A stretch of 47,461 bases of DNA from CAZQVN01 sp964596775 (GTDB lineage Bacteria; Eisenbacteria; RBG-16-71-46; JABDJR01; JAWXBZ01). The translations under genes and the position numbers were made by a program. How positions within the stretch are numbered: the first letter of the stretch is position 1; each line of letters begins with the position of its first letter. The stretch covers positions 1 through 47,461 of the forward strand of contig CAZQVN010000027.1 in the NCBI GenBank assembly GCA_964596775.1, in the 5' to 3' direction. The notes beneath the pieces were generated by a model. That model did no database searches and had not been told where the DNA came from. It saw nothing but the letters and a program-made list of their open reading frames with translations. This document shows positions 36,001 to 42,995 of the stretch, piece by piece.

Positions 36001-36530
36001 ATTTCCGCGAAGACCGCACGGAGCACCTGGGAGGCGCGGCGCTGCGTTCGACGCCGGTGAACACGGTGACGCTGGAACTCGAGCAGCGGGCCGGCATCCG
36101 CAGGCAGTCGGTGGCGTTTCAGGCGAGCGAGGACGGGCGGAAGGCGGACGTGTACGAGACGCGCCTGAACGCCACGGTGCGGCCCGTTCCGGCGGCGCGC
36201 CTGGCGCTGGAGACGACATACCGCTCCGAGCGGACGGGCGCCGCCGTCGGGGCGCGGTCGGTCGACGTGAACCCGCGCGTTTCGTGGATCCCCACCGCGA
36301 AGGGTCGGCTCGACCTCAACGTGCGCTGGATCACCGCCGAACGGCGCGGCGGCTACACCGGGATCGGCGGATTTTCGAGCCTGTTCCTCCAGGACCGCGT
36401 GGACGTCACGCTGAACGGCGATTACCGGGTGACGCCGTCGATCACGATCGGAGCCGGCCTGTCCGGGCGGAAGTTCGAGGGGACCGACACCGTCATCGAC
36501 GGCCGGACGGAGGTGAGGGCCTATTTCTAG
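33087..36530 (+). CDS. Large outer-membrane beta-barrel protein, SprA/Sov-like
   Basis: A 1147-residue protein with a signal peptide (hydrophobic LGPALLGLLLLFPAGGGA, residues 21-38). Residues 178-260 hold a conserved-looking block: SGSKTFTFELGSNRDLTL, then GKLSDDVKLRAILSDRNLPF, then ELEELDKVLIEVESPGARVGLGD. In order and spacing this recalls the SprA_N region of the Bacteroidota type IX translocon SprA/Sov. The C-terminal 600 residues are alternating beta strands, and the protein ends in aromatic AYF, the usual outer-membrane barrel ending. True SprA is about twice as long, so this would be a short relative; the assignment rests on my reading of the pattern. GTG 33087 has GGAGGAGG just upstream and overlaps the NHL gene. 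Confidence 0.6.
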   Translation: MRFRLRTDRDPGAPPRSGRVLGPALLGLLLLFPAGGGATEITAGGPPARVRLDTVVSPQERVVCTGRRFLDASSDSLIFLGRTLERGRDYTFDAVQGCFFLDLELFADSLSWPAGLVAFYRPLPASLEPVYAHRDLLGGVPAADPHPRAGPDTTGTAFPVRPATAVPGGGGARPELDLSGSKTFTFELGSNRDLTLRQTLDLRVAGKLSDDVKLRAILSDRNLPFQPEGNTAELEELDKVLIEVESPGARVGLGDQDLSVAGGTLGSFSRRLQGLSAEAGPADRRAKVVAASQRGEFKSFEFLGSDGKQGPYPLSDRAGGRGIVIVAGSERVWLDGVEMARGLDRDYTIDYGRAELTFSPRRVITADSRVAVDYEFSAVGYRRSLYLAQGVSGDRNAPVHVAFELAREADDNSRPVSGDLSDAERARLAAAGDSLITGGSGIRLVGEGLGRYTLAFDADNSRSYYRFAGRGLGNYEVTFVRIGAGLADYADSLAGVDTVYVYRGPNLGEYAPAGGLTQPVSLGSGHVSAAVRLGDRGRVTGEFALSGRDLNTLSSRDDDDNDGSAGVLDMTFQPRENIDLSARLRNLGRNFATLGRIDDAFSYDREWNLPGRDRPLAESRRDASAAWRPAWGVSLGAEAGGLSGGGRSADRRLVRLDRDGATFFSGSVLRVTSAVDSTDHDGRLEREAARAGTRLHRVAPVAYYEREERTAPDTGAGTRYRLGGGDLNFGAFGPLTFSVGVEGRDNDSRAADAGTWNTVSRAVTRRGSFQWAGGGALSMSGVLQARDVTTPGGGTSRTDLATLDVTQRSRNNAFVTDFHYRVATTGVETRSRTLRFVGEGRGSYDQFGNLFPGGGYELEEGALGAEELTTDLDVSLRVEMTPYRAPREGRGALAWASRNLGWDGTFRVEEQGRLPLGRPGTLFDFSSYQNPASTIRGRIQVRQTLELFPLSRTAVIRLRHDLDDVANYQFTNFREDRTEHLGGAALRSTPVNTVTLELEQRAGIRRQSVAFQASEDGRKADVYETRLNATVRPVPAARLALETTYRSERTGAAVGARSVDVNPRVSWIPTAKGRLDLNVRWITAERRGGYTGIGGFSSLFLQDRVDVTLNGDYRVTPSITIGAGLSGRKFEGTDTVIDGRTEVRAYF
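36509..36516 (+). promoter_or_regulatory. Strong Shine-Dalgarno site for the Omp85 gene at a non-canonical start
   Basis: GGAGGTGA is an eight-base match to the 16S rRNA 3' end. Six bases follow before ATT at 36523. The site lies inside the last codons of the SprA-like gene. No ATG, GTG or TTG exists in the Omp85 frame until 36697, which is past the signal peptide, so this site decides the start. Confidence 0.6.
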
Positions 36531-38313
36531 GCACGCGGGCACGGGGAGCCGCCGGATCGGCGGGGCGATCCAACCGGAACGGTTTCCGGGCGCGGGAGTT
36601 CCCCGCCGGTTCGCTCCGCTCCTCGTCCTCCTTGCCCTGCATGTCGGCTCCGGCGTTACGCCGGCGGAGGCGCACGTCACGTTCCGGCGGGTCGACGTGG
36701 AGGGCGCGCGTTCTCTCGGCGCCGCCGAAATCCGGCGGCTGCTGGCCGTCGAGCCGGGTCGCGACGTCGACACCACGCTCTTCGCCGCCGCGGCGGAACG
36801 CCTGGTCGGCGCGCTGCGGAACGAAGGTTACTTCGACGCCCGGGTGACCCTCGACTGGAGCGGTGACCGGATGACCGTGCGCGTCGACGAGGGGGATCCG
36901 TGGACGATCGCCGCCGCCGACTATTTCGCGACATCACCCCTCGATTCCGCGGCCGTCGCGGCGGTCGTCCGGCTGCGTCCCGGGGATCGCTTCCGGCGCG
37001 GCGCGGTGGACCGGGATCTCGACGCGATCCTCGACCTGTACGACGAGAGCGGCCACCCCTACGCGCGACTCCGGCCGGTGCGGTTCGACGCCGCCGGCGG
37101 ACAGGTGCGTTTCCGGGTGGAGCACGATCCCGGACCGCTCGTCCGCATCGAGAGCCTCGAACTCGACGGGGCGGTGATCACGAAGTCGTCCACGGTGGAG
37201 CGGGTCCTCGACTTTCACTCCGGCCGACCGTACCGCCAGTCCGCCATCGAGGATGGGCTGGACCGGCTGCGCCTGTCCGGCCTCTTTGCCGACGTGTCCG
37301 GGGCGGAACTCCTTCCCGGCATCGATCCGGCGCACAGCCGGCTGCGGATCCGGGTGCGCGAGGCCTCGGCCGGCAGCCTGACCGGAATCGTCGGCTACTC
37401 GGGCCGCGACAAGCGTCTCGAGGGGGATCTGAACATCCGGCTGCGGAACATCGCGGGGACCGGTCGGGCCCTGAACGCCCGCTGGTCGGCGCGGGAGAAG
37501 GCGTCGACGCTGTACGCGCTCGGTTACCGGGAACCGTGGCTGTTCGGCCGGCCGGTGGACCTGGCGTTCGACCTCGAGCACGTTCTGTTCGACACGCTGT
37601 ACACACGGACCCGGATCGACGTGACGCTCGAGTGGCGGCCGATGCACCGTGTGCGGATCAGCGGAGGCTTCGGACGCGACCGGGCGGTGGTGACGTCGGC
37701 ACTCCGCCGCTCGGAAGGATCGCTGCGGATTCTCGGCGGGTTGTCGTGGGATGCCCGCGACTCCCGCCATTTCGCGACCCGCGGTCTGCTGCTCGACGCC
37801 CGGGTCGAGCGGGGCAAGACGCTCTCCGGAACGTTCGGCGACCGGGAGGGGGCGCTGCTCGAATCGCTGACCCGGATGACCGCCCGCGGCGAGCTGTACC
37901 GGGGCGCGGCCGGGCGCTCCACGCTGGCCCTGATCGTGACCGGCCGGGCCCTGGAGACCCGGGCGCTGCCGGTGCCCCAGTACGAACTGTTTCCACTCGG
38001 CGGGGCGGTTTCACTGCGGGGATACCGGGAAGAACAGTTCTACACACCGGCGTACGTGCTCTCCCAGTTCGAATTCCGGCTTCCCGCCGGGGAGTTCGGA
38101 ACGGGCGCCTACCTGTTTCTGGACTCGGCGTTCTTCGCCCGTGCGGGGGATCCGGCGGACCTGCCTCCCGCGCTGCCGCTGACGAAGGTCGGCTACGGCG
38201 CCGGTATCCGGGTGGGGTCGCGAGCGGGGCGCGTCGGCGTGGACTACGGTCTCGCCGCGGGCGAGGGACCCCTGGACGGGCGCATTCACCTGCGGCTGGA
38301 GGCGGAATTCTAG
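36523..38313 (+). CDS. Omp85-family outer-membrane protein (TamA/BamA-like) starting at ATT
   Basis: A 596-residue protein in the Omp85 superfamily. After a signal peptide (RRFAPLLVLLALHVGSG, cleavage after AEA at about residue 50) come three POTRA-like domains (about 51-330), each with the beta-alpha-alpha-beta-beta pattern, for example RRVDVEGARSLGAAEIRRLL and LVRIESLELDGAVITKSSTVERVL. The barrel follows, with the conserved loop 6 motif SLRGY (Arg499-Tyr501) and a terminal phenylalanine. Such proteins insert or assemble outer-membrane barrels. The frame has no ATG, GTG or TTG before 36697, yet the signal peptide is encoded upstream. ATT 36523 has a perfect Shine-Dalgarno site and overlaps the SprA-like gene by eight bases. 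A start at GTG 36697 would delete the signal peptide. A sequencing error cannot be ruled out. Confidence 0.85.
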   Translation: MSRHAGTGSRRIGGAIQPERFPGAGVPRRFAPLLVLLALHVGSGVTPAEAHVTFRRVDVEGARSLGAAEIRRLLAVEPGRDVDTTLFAAAAERLVGALRNEGYFDARVTLDWSGDRMTVRVDEGDPWTIAAADYFATSPLDSAAVAAVVRLRPGDRFRRGAVDRDLDAILDLYDESGHPYARLRPVRFDAAGGQVRFRVEHDPGPLVRIESLELDGAVITKSSTVERVLDFHSGRPYRQSAIEDGLDRLRLSGLFADVSGAELLPGIDPAHSRLRIRVREASAGSLTGIVGYSGRDKRLEGDLNIRLRNIAGTGRALNARWSAREKASTLYALGYREPWLFGRPVDLAFDLEHVLFDTLYTRTRIDVTLEWRPMHRVRISGGFGRDRAVVTSALRRSEGSLRILGGLSWDARDSRHFATRGLLLDARVERGKTLSGTFGDREGALLESLTRMTARGELYRGAAGRSTLALIVTGRALETRALPVPQYELFPLGGAVSLRGYREEQFYTPAYVLSQFEFRLPAGEFGTGAYLFLDSAFFARAGDPADLPPALPLTKVGYGAGIRVGSRAGRVGVDYGLAAGEGPLDGRIHLRLEAEF

Positions 38314-38432
38314 CTGCCGGCGCCGGGCGCGGCCTCCCGCGCACGGCGGTGATCCCGCCCCCGCAGCGGGTCAAGGGGCCGGGGTCGAATCCCGGCGCAA
38401 GGCTCGAATGGAGCGCCTCTAACCCGTTGCCA

Positions 38433-38461
38433 TTGACGGATTCCGCCGCGCCGTCTAACCT
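38433..38461 (+). promoter_or_regulatory. Candidate promoter of the M16 peptidase operon
   Basis: TTGACG (38433-38438) matches five of six -35 bases. After a 17-base spacer, TAACCT (38456-38461) matches three of six -10 bases. It is in the 232-base gap after the Omp85 gene, about 80 bases before the ATG at 38546. No other structure that I trust is in that gap. Confidence 0.4.
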
Positions 38462-38545
38462 CGCTCCTCCAATATCCAGCCGGCCCGGATTCAAGCCCCT
38501 CGCCGCCGCCGGAACGATCTGCCCACAAGGAAAGGAGCCCATGGC

Positions 38546-40753
38546 ATGAATGCAATCCGCAGGGCGGTCGCCGTGGCCGTACTGGTCCTTCTGACCGGCA
38601 CGGCGTCGGCGGAGGAGTTGAACATGGCGGGCGTCAAGGTGAACGTGATCGAGAAGAAGCTCGACAACGGACTGACGCTCATCATGATGGAGAACCACCA
38701 GTCGCCGACCATCGGCCTCATCACCCAGTTCAAGGTGGGGTCGGTGGACGAGTGGGACGGCATTTCCGGCGCGGCGCACATCCTCGAACATCTCCTGTTC
38801 AAGGGAACGTCCGAACTCGGCACCACGGACTGGGCAAAGGAAAAGGCCCTGCTCGACCAGATCGAAACGACGGCCCAGGAACTGCGCCGCGAGCGGAGCC
38901 TCGGGCACCGCGGCGACCCGGCCCGCCTGAAGAGCCTGGAGGAAAAGATCGACGCGCTCCAGGCGGAAGCCAAGGGGTACGTCGTTCCGAACGAACTGGA
39001 CCGCATCTACACGGAAAACGGCGGCCAGGCGGTCAACGCCGGCACGTCGTGGGACGGCACGAACTACCAGGTGGCCCTGCCGTCGAACCGGCTCGAACTC
39101 TGGATGAAGCTGGAGAGCGACCGCCTCAAGGCACCGGTGCTCCGCGAGTTCTACACGGAACTCAAGAACATCATGGAAGAGCGCCGTCTCCGCACCGAGG
39201 ACGACCCGACCGGCGTTCTCGGCAAGCTCGGCGAGGCCACCATCTCCGCCGCCTACACGGCGCACCGCTACGGCGTGCCGATCATCGGCTGGCCGTCCGA
39301 CATCGCGATGGTCACCCGCACGGAAGTGGAGGAGTTCTTCACGAGGTACTACGCGCCGAACCGGATGACGCTGGCGATCGTCGGCGACATCGACCCGGTG
39401 AAGACCCATGAAATGGCCGAGGCCTACTTCGGTTCGATCCCGCGCCAGCCGGACCCGTTCCAGCCGCGCACGATCGAGCCGGAGCAGCAGGGGGAGCGGC
39501 GCATCGTGGTGGAGTACGATGCCGAACCGCGGGCGATGATCACCTGGCATGTCATGGACGGCCTGGCCGACGATTACCCGGCGCTCCTCGTGCTGGACGA
39601 CATCCTGACCGGCGGCCGTTCCAGCCGCCTGAATCGTGAAATCGTGGAGAAGCAGAAGATCGCCGCCTCGATCGGCGGGTACACCGGCGTTCCCGGCGAG
39701 CGTTTCCCCGGCCTCTTCATGCTCGAGGTGGTGCCGCTGGCCCCGCACACGACGGCCGACGTCGAGGAGGCCATCTACCGGGAGATCGAGCGCCTCAAGA
39801 AGGAGCCGGTGACCGCCGAGGAACTGAACGCCGCGAAGACCCGCTACAAGAGGAGCTTCGCCGACGGCCTCGTCAACAACCTGGGCCAGGCGTCGATCCT
39901 TGCCTACAACGACGCCACGCTCGGCGACTGGCGCGAAGGGTTCCGCCGGGCGGATGCCGTGCAGAAGGTCACCGCCGCAGACGTGCAGAAGGTGGCCACC
40001 CTGTATCTGAAGAAGGCCAACCGCACGGTCGGAACGCTCGTCAAGCCGGCCGCGGAAGTGACGTTCGTCGATCCCGCCGAGCGGGAAAAGGCGGTGCTCA
40101 TCCTGTCGAGGGCGGCCCAGGCGCTCGGTGGCCCGAAGGCCCTGGCGGCGTTCAAGAACATGAAGACGGAATCGGCGATCAAGATCCACACCCCGGGCGG
40201 CGCCATCGACGCCACCGCGAAGGAAACGATCACCGCCGACGGCCGGACGCGGAGCGAGGTTTCGGTCATGGGGCAGCAGCAGGTCCAGGTCTATGACGGG
40301 GACACGGGATGGATGGTCACGCCGGCCGGGGCCACCGATGCCACGCCGGAGGCGATCAGCGACATGAAGGAGTCGCTCGCCCGCGAGCTGTTCCTGATCA
40401 CGTTCACGCCGGGAAATCTCAAGGGATCCGTGCGGGTGGTTTCCGGCGCGAGTCTCGACGGGAAGCCGACCGAGGCCGTGGAAGTGACGCCGGTGGAGGG
40501 GAAGTCGTTCGTGATCCACTTCGATCCGGCCACGCACCTTCCGGCGGGGATGTCGTTCGACTCGAAGAATCCGCTGACCGGCCAGCCCGGACGCGCGGAC
40601 AAGATCTACGGCGCCTGGAAGGCCACCGCCGGCATCCAGTTCCCCGGGCAGTCCGCCTTCCGCATGGGCGGCACGACCGTCCTCGAGGAAACCGTCAACC
40701 TCAGAACCGTGAACGCCGGGGTCTCTCCCGACGAGTTCAAGAAACCGTCCTGA
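38546..40753 (+). CDS. Active M16-family zinc peptidase, periplasmic, with C-terminal extension
   Basis: A 735-residue exported insulinase/processing-peptidase relative. The signal peptide MNAIRRAVAVAVLVLLTGTASA ends near residue 22. The inverted zinc motif HxxEH is His78-Ile-Leu-Glu81-His82, and the distal zinc ligand is probably Glu211 in NIMEERR. A charged helical insert of about 55 residues (93-148) separates the motif from NAGTSWDGTNYQVALP. The M16 core ends near 510. The last 220 residues (LSRAAQALGGPKALAAFKN onwards) look like a separate beta-rich domain, perhaps LolA-like, with repeated ITADGRTRSEV-type strands. ATG 38546 has AAAGGAG eight bases upstream. The following gene encodes the inactive partner, and the pair probably forms a heterodimer. 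Confidence 0.92.
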   Translation: MNAIRRAVAVAVLVLLTGTASAEELNMAGVKVNVIEKKLDNGLTLIMMENHQSPTIGLITQFKVGSVDEWDGISGAAHILEHLLFKGTSELGTTDWAKEKALLDQIETTAQELRRERSLGHRGDPARLKSLEEKIDALQAEAKGYVVPNELDRIYTENGGQAVNAGTSWDGTNYQVALPSNRLELWMKLESDRLKAPVLREFYTELKNIMEERRLRTEDDPTGVLGKLGEATISAAYTAHRYGVPIIGWPSDIAMVTRTEVEEFFTRYYAPNRMTLAIVGDIDPVKTHEMAEAYFGSIPRQPDPFQPRTIEPEQQGERRIVVEYDAEPRAMITWHVMDGLADDYPALLVLDDILTGGRSSRLNREIVEKQKIAASIGGYTGVPGERFPGLFMLEVVPLAPHTTADVEEAIYREIERLKKEPVTAEELNAAKTRYKRSFADGLVNNLGQASILAYNDATLGDWREGFRRADAVQKVTAADVQKVATLYLKKANRTVGTLVKPAAEVTFVDPAEREKAVLILSRAAQALGGPKALAAFKNMKTESAIKIHTPGGAIDATAKETITADGRTRSEVSVMGQQQVQVYDGDTGWMVTPAGATDATPEAISDMKESLARELFLITFTPGNLKGSVRVVSGASLDGKPTEAVEVTPVEGKSFVIHFDPATHLPAGMSFDSKNPLTGQPGRADKIYGAWKATAGIQFPGQSAFRMGGTTVLEETVNLRTVNAGVSPDEFKKPS

Positions 40754-40773
40754 TTCCCGGAAGAGGAGGAAAC

Positions 40774-42213
40774 GTGAAGACTCTGCTGAGATATATGGCG
40801 CCCGCACTCGTGGCCGGCGCACTTGCGTCCCCGGCGTCCGCGTGGACGCCGGTCAAGTCCTGGGAAGACATCAAGCCCGCCTCGATCGAGTGGAAGAAGC
40901 CGGTGCCGGAGGTCATCAAGCTGAAGAACGGCGCCACACTCTACCTGCTCGAGGATCACCGGCTGCCGCTGATCAACTTTGCCGGCACCGTCCGGACCGG
41001 CAGCCTCTACGATCCGGCGGGGAAGAGCGGCACGGCCTCGATGGTCGGCACGCTGCTCCGCACCGGCGGCACCGCGAAGCGCTCCTGGGAGCAGGTGGAC
41101 AAGGACGTGGACCGGCTGGCCATGTCGATATCCACGGGTGTCGGATCGGAGTCCGGCAACGCGTCGTTCGACGTGCTCACGGAAAACTTCGAACCGGCCC
41201 TGAACCTGCTTTTCGAGATGCTCCGCGAGCCGGCCTTCGACCAGGAAAAGATCGACATCGCCAAGGAGAAGACGAAGGAGGGGATCCGCCGCCAGAACGA
41301 CAACCCGATCCAGATCGCGCTGCGCGAAATGCGCGGCATCCTCTACGGGGCGGACCATCCGCGCGGATTCTCCCCCACGTTCAAGACCGTGGATGCCGTC
41401 ACCCGCGAGGACCTGGTGGCGTTTCACGCGAAGTACTACTGCCCGTCGAACATGATTCTCGGCGTGGCCGGAGACTTCGACCGGAAGAAGATCGTGCAGC
41501 AGGTGGAAGCGGCGATGGGCAAGTGGCCGAACAAGACGGTCACGCTCCCCGAGGTGCCGGCCTTCGCGGTGACGAAGCCGCGCGCCGTCTACGTGGCGGA
41601 CAAGGCCAACGCCACCCAGAGCACGATCCTCGTGACGAAGCTGATGGTCAAGCGCGGCGATCCGGACGAGTACCCGCTGGAAGTCATGGATTTCATCCTC
41701 GGCTCGGGCGGTTTCACCTCCCGGATCACCACGGCCGTGCGCAACGATCGCGGCCTGGCCTATGCAGCCGGCTCCGCCCTGCAGATCGGCAACCTCGATC
41801 CGGGCCCGGAACTGCTGTACGCGCTGTCGAAGGGAGAAACGACGGTCGAGGCTCTCGACGTGATGCTGAAGGAGGCCGATCGGATGCGCACGGAGACGGT
41901 GCCTGACGCCGACATCGAGAAAGCCCGGAAGGCCCTTCTCAACGGCGCGGTGTTCGACTACGACAGTCCTGAAAAGGTCATCGGCGAAACGCTCACGCTG
42001 TCCTACTACAACCTGCCCCAGGACACGCCGGAAAAGCGGCTCAAGGCCCTCGAAACGGTGTCCGCCGCCGATGTCCAGCGGGTGGCCGCGAAGCACCTCG
42101 ATCCGGAGACGCTGCAGATCCTCGTCGTCGGCGCCCGGGACAAGTTCGAGGGTCCTCTCGATCCGTTCGGTCCGGTGACCACGATCGAGATCAAGGATCC
42201 GACGATCCAGTAG
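40774..42213 (+). CDS. M16-family peptidase homologue lacking the zinc site
   Basis: A 479-residue exported M16 protein with the signal peptide MKTLLRYMAPALVAGALASPASA. The position of HxxEH is occupied by TASMVGTLLRTGG, so no zinc can be bound there. The C-terminal lobe keeps the substrate-positioning features of the family, for example LGSGGFTSRITTAVRNDRGLAYAAGSAL. This matches the known pattern of an active and an inactive M16 subunit encoded together, as in mitochondrial processing peptidase and bacterial two-gene pairs. GTG 40774 has GGAGG four bases upstream and lies 20 bases after the active subunit's stop. Confidence 0.92.
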   Translation: MKTLLRYMAPALVAGALASPASAWTPVKSWEDIKPASIEWKKPVPEVIKLKNGATLYLLEDHRLPLINFAGTVRTGSLYDPAGKSGTASMVGTLLRTGGTAKRSWEQVDKDVDRLAMSISTGVGSESGNASFDVLTENFEPALNLLFEMLREPAFDQEKIDIAKEKTKEGIRRQNDNPIQIALREMRGILYGADHPRGFSPTFKTVDAVTREDLVAFHAKYYCPSNMILGVAGDFDRKKIVQQVEAAMGKWPNKTVTLPEVPAFAVTKPRAVYVADKANATQSTILVTKLMVKRGDPDEYPLEVMDFILGSGGFTSRITTAVRNDRGLAYAAGSALQIGNLDPGPELLYALSKGETTVEALDVMLKEADRMRTETVPDADIEKARKALLNGAVFDYDSPEKVIGETLTLSYYNLPQDTPEKRLKALETVSAADVQRVAAKHLDPETLQILVVGARDKFEGPLDPFGPVTTIEIKDPTIQ

Positions 42214-42216
42214 GCG

Positions 42217-42993
42217 ATGACGAGTCCGCGCGGATCGGGACGGCTGGTCTTCATCACCGGGGCGTCGTCCGGCATCGGCGAAGCCTGCGCGCGCGCCTTT
42301 GCGGCGGGCGGGGATCGTCTGCTGCTGGCGGCCCGGCGCCTGGACCGGCTCGAGGCGCTCGCCCGCGAGCTGGCCGACGCGCACGGCACGGAGGTTCACG
42401 CCGCCCGTCTCGACACCACCGACCGGAAGGCCGTGGAGGGGTTCCTCCCCGGTCTTCCGGCCGCGTGGCGTTCCGTCGACATTCTCGTGAACAACGCCGG
42501 CAAGGCCGTCGGCCTCGATCCGCTCCAGGCGGGGAACGCCGACGACTGGGACGAGATGATCGACACGAACGTGAAGGGGCTGCTCTACGTGGACCGCGCC
42601 GTCCTTCCCGGAATGGTGGAGCGGGGTAGGGGACACGTCATCCACATCGGGTCGATCGCCGGGCAGGAGGCGTACGCCCGCGGAAACGTCTACTGCGCCA
42701 CCAAGTTCGCCGTGGACGCGATCACGAAGGGGGGGCGGCTCGACCTGAACGGCACCGGCGTCCGGATGTCCTCCGTCGATCCCGGCCTCGTGGAAACGGA
42801 GTTCAGCCTCGTCCGGTTCAAGGGAGACGGGGACCGCGCGCGGAAGCCGTACGAGGGCGTCGATCCGCTCACCGCGGCCGACGTGGCCGATGCCGTGCTG
42901 TACGTGGCCAACCGTCCGGCGCACGTGAACGTGGCCCAGATCGTCCTCCTTGCCGCCGACCAGGCTTCGGCCACCACGATATTCCGGCGCTGA
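42217..42993 (+). CDS. Short-chain dehydrogenase/reductase, YdfG-like (NADP-dependent 3-hydroxy acid dehydrogenase)
   Basis: A 258-residue classical SDR. The cofactor motif TGASSGIG is at 14-21, with AARR after beta 2 suggesting NADP(H). NNAG is at 92-95, and the catalytic residues are Ser146, Tyr159 and Lys163 (YCATK). The stretch VDPGLVETEFSLVRFKGD is very close to the YdfG group, which oxidises L-allo-threonine, serine and 3-hydroxy acids, and also reduces malonic semialdehyde. It starts four bases after the M16 stop and ends two bases before ligA, with weak ribosome sites at both, so it belongs to one transcription unit with them. Confidence 0.93.
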   Translation: MTSPRGSGRLVFITGASSGIGEACARAFAAGGDRLLLAARRLDRLEALARELADAHGTEVHAARLDTTDRKAVEGFLPGLPAAWRSVDILVNNAGKAVGLDPLQAGNADDWDEMIDTNVKGLLYVDRAVLPGMVERGRGHVIHIGSIAGQEAYARGNVYCATKFAVDAITKGGRLDLNGTGVRMSSVDPGLVETEFSLVRFKGDGDRARKPYEGVDPLTAADVADAVLYVANRPAHVNVAQIVLLAADQASATTIFRR

Positions 42994-42995
42994 GC

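Noticed and set aside
38365..38420. A tRNA T-arm-like stretch (CCGGGGTCGAATCCCGG) after the Omp85 gene
   Set aside because: The loop lacks the TTC of a real T-loop, and no matching acceptor, D or anticodon arms can be folded from the preceding 60 bases. Probably chance, or at most a remnant too degraded to call.
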